This document shows, one piece after another, positions 58,580-64,000 of a DNA stretch of 64,000 nucleotides (position 1 is its first letter; every line of letters begins with the position of its first letter). The notes beneath the pieces were generated by a model. That model was not told where the DNA came from and did not search any database. It saw nothing but the letters and a program-made list of their open reading frames with translations. The DNA is taken from NCBI RefSeq assembly GCF_901709675.1, contig NC_051107.1:3970001-4034000 (forward strand), in the 5' to 3' direction. The position numbers and the translations under genes are program-made. The DNA is from Syngnathus acus (taxonomy: Eukaryota; Chordata; Actinopteri; Syngnathiformes; Syngnathidae).

Positions 58580-64000
<5,421 letters not shown>

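Overview
The window looks like a stretch of a teleost fish chromosome. It carries spliced vertebrate genes with short GT-AG introns, vertebrate-type poly(A) signals, many (CA)n/(GT)n microsatellites, long homopolymer tracts and fragments of interspersed repeats I associate with fish genomes. No bacterial, viral, rRNA or tRNA features could be supported. Introns are mostly 70-500 bp, which suggests a compact percomorph-type genome; the species cannot be named from this.

Layout. (1) 1-33336: about 33 kb with no coding exon I can recognise, holding microsatellites, AT-rich tracts, two hAT-like repeat fragments, a ~105 bp tandem duplication and several low-repeat blocks rich in homeodomain/SOX-type sites that could be enhancers. 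(2) 33337-37546, minus: il17rel, an IL-17-receptor-like single-pass protein (511 aa, 18 exons) with no SEFIR signalling domain. (3) 37547-39112: spacer between divergent il17rel and ppm1h, with a truncated fish repeat, a MITE-like inverted-repeat pair and a CpG-rich ppm1h promoter. (4) 39113-42178, plus: ppm1h, a PP2C phosphatase (527 aa, 10 exons). (5) 44899-53283, minus: usp15, a deubiquitinase (1031 aa, 21 exons). Its 3' end faces that of ppm1h, and the two best poly(A) signals lie only ~110 bp apart. (6) 54078-57632, minus: an SLC6 transporter, probably slc6a13/GAT2 (608 aa, 15 exons). (7) 58580 to the right edge, minus: the 3' two thirds of kdm5a, an H3K4 demethylase (1196 aa visible, 18 exons), entering the window inside the JmjC domain.

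All exon models were built by hand from splice sites and recalled family sequences. Each complete gene sums to a multiple of three and stays open across every junction, which is the main internal check. In human, PPM1H-USP15 and SLC6A13-KDM5A are two neighbour pairs on different arms of chromosome 12, and IL17REL is on chromosome 22q. Their adjacency here fits an older vertebrate linkage that was broken up in mammals. The genes share no evident pathway (cytokine receptor, phosphatase, deubiquitinase, transporter, chromatin enzyme).

No clearly new system was found. The points most worth checking are the SEFIR-less Il17rel, a serine replacing the substrate-pocket glutamate in TM1 of the GABA transporter, a ten-histidine tract in Kdm5a, a long acidic tail on Usp15, and the regulatory content of the left 33 kb.
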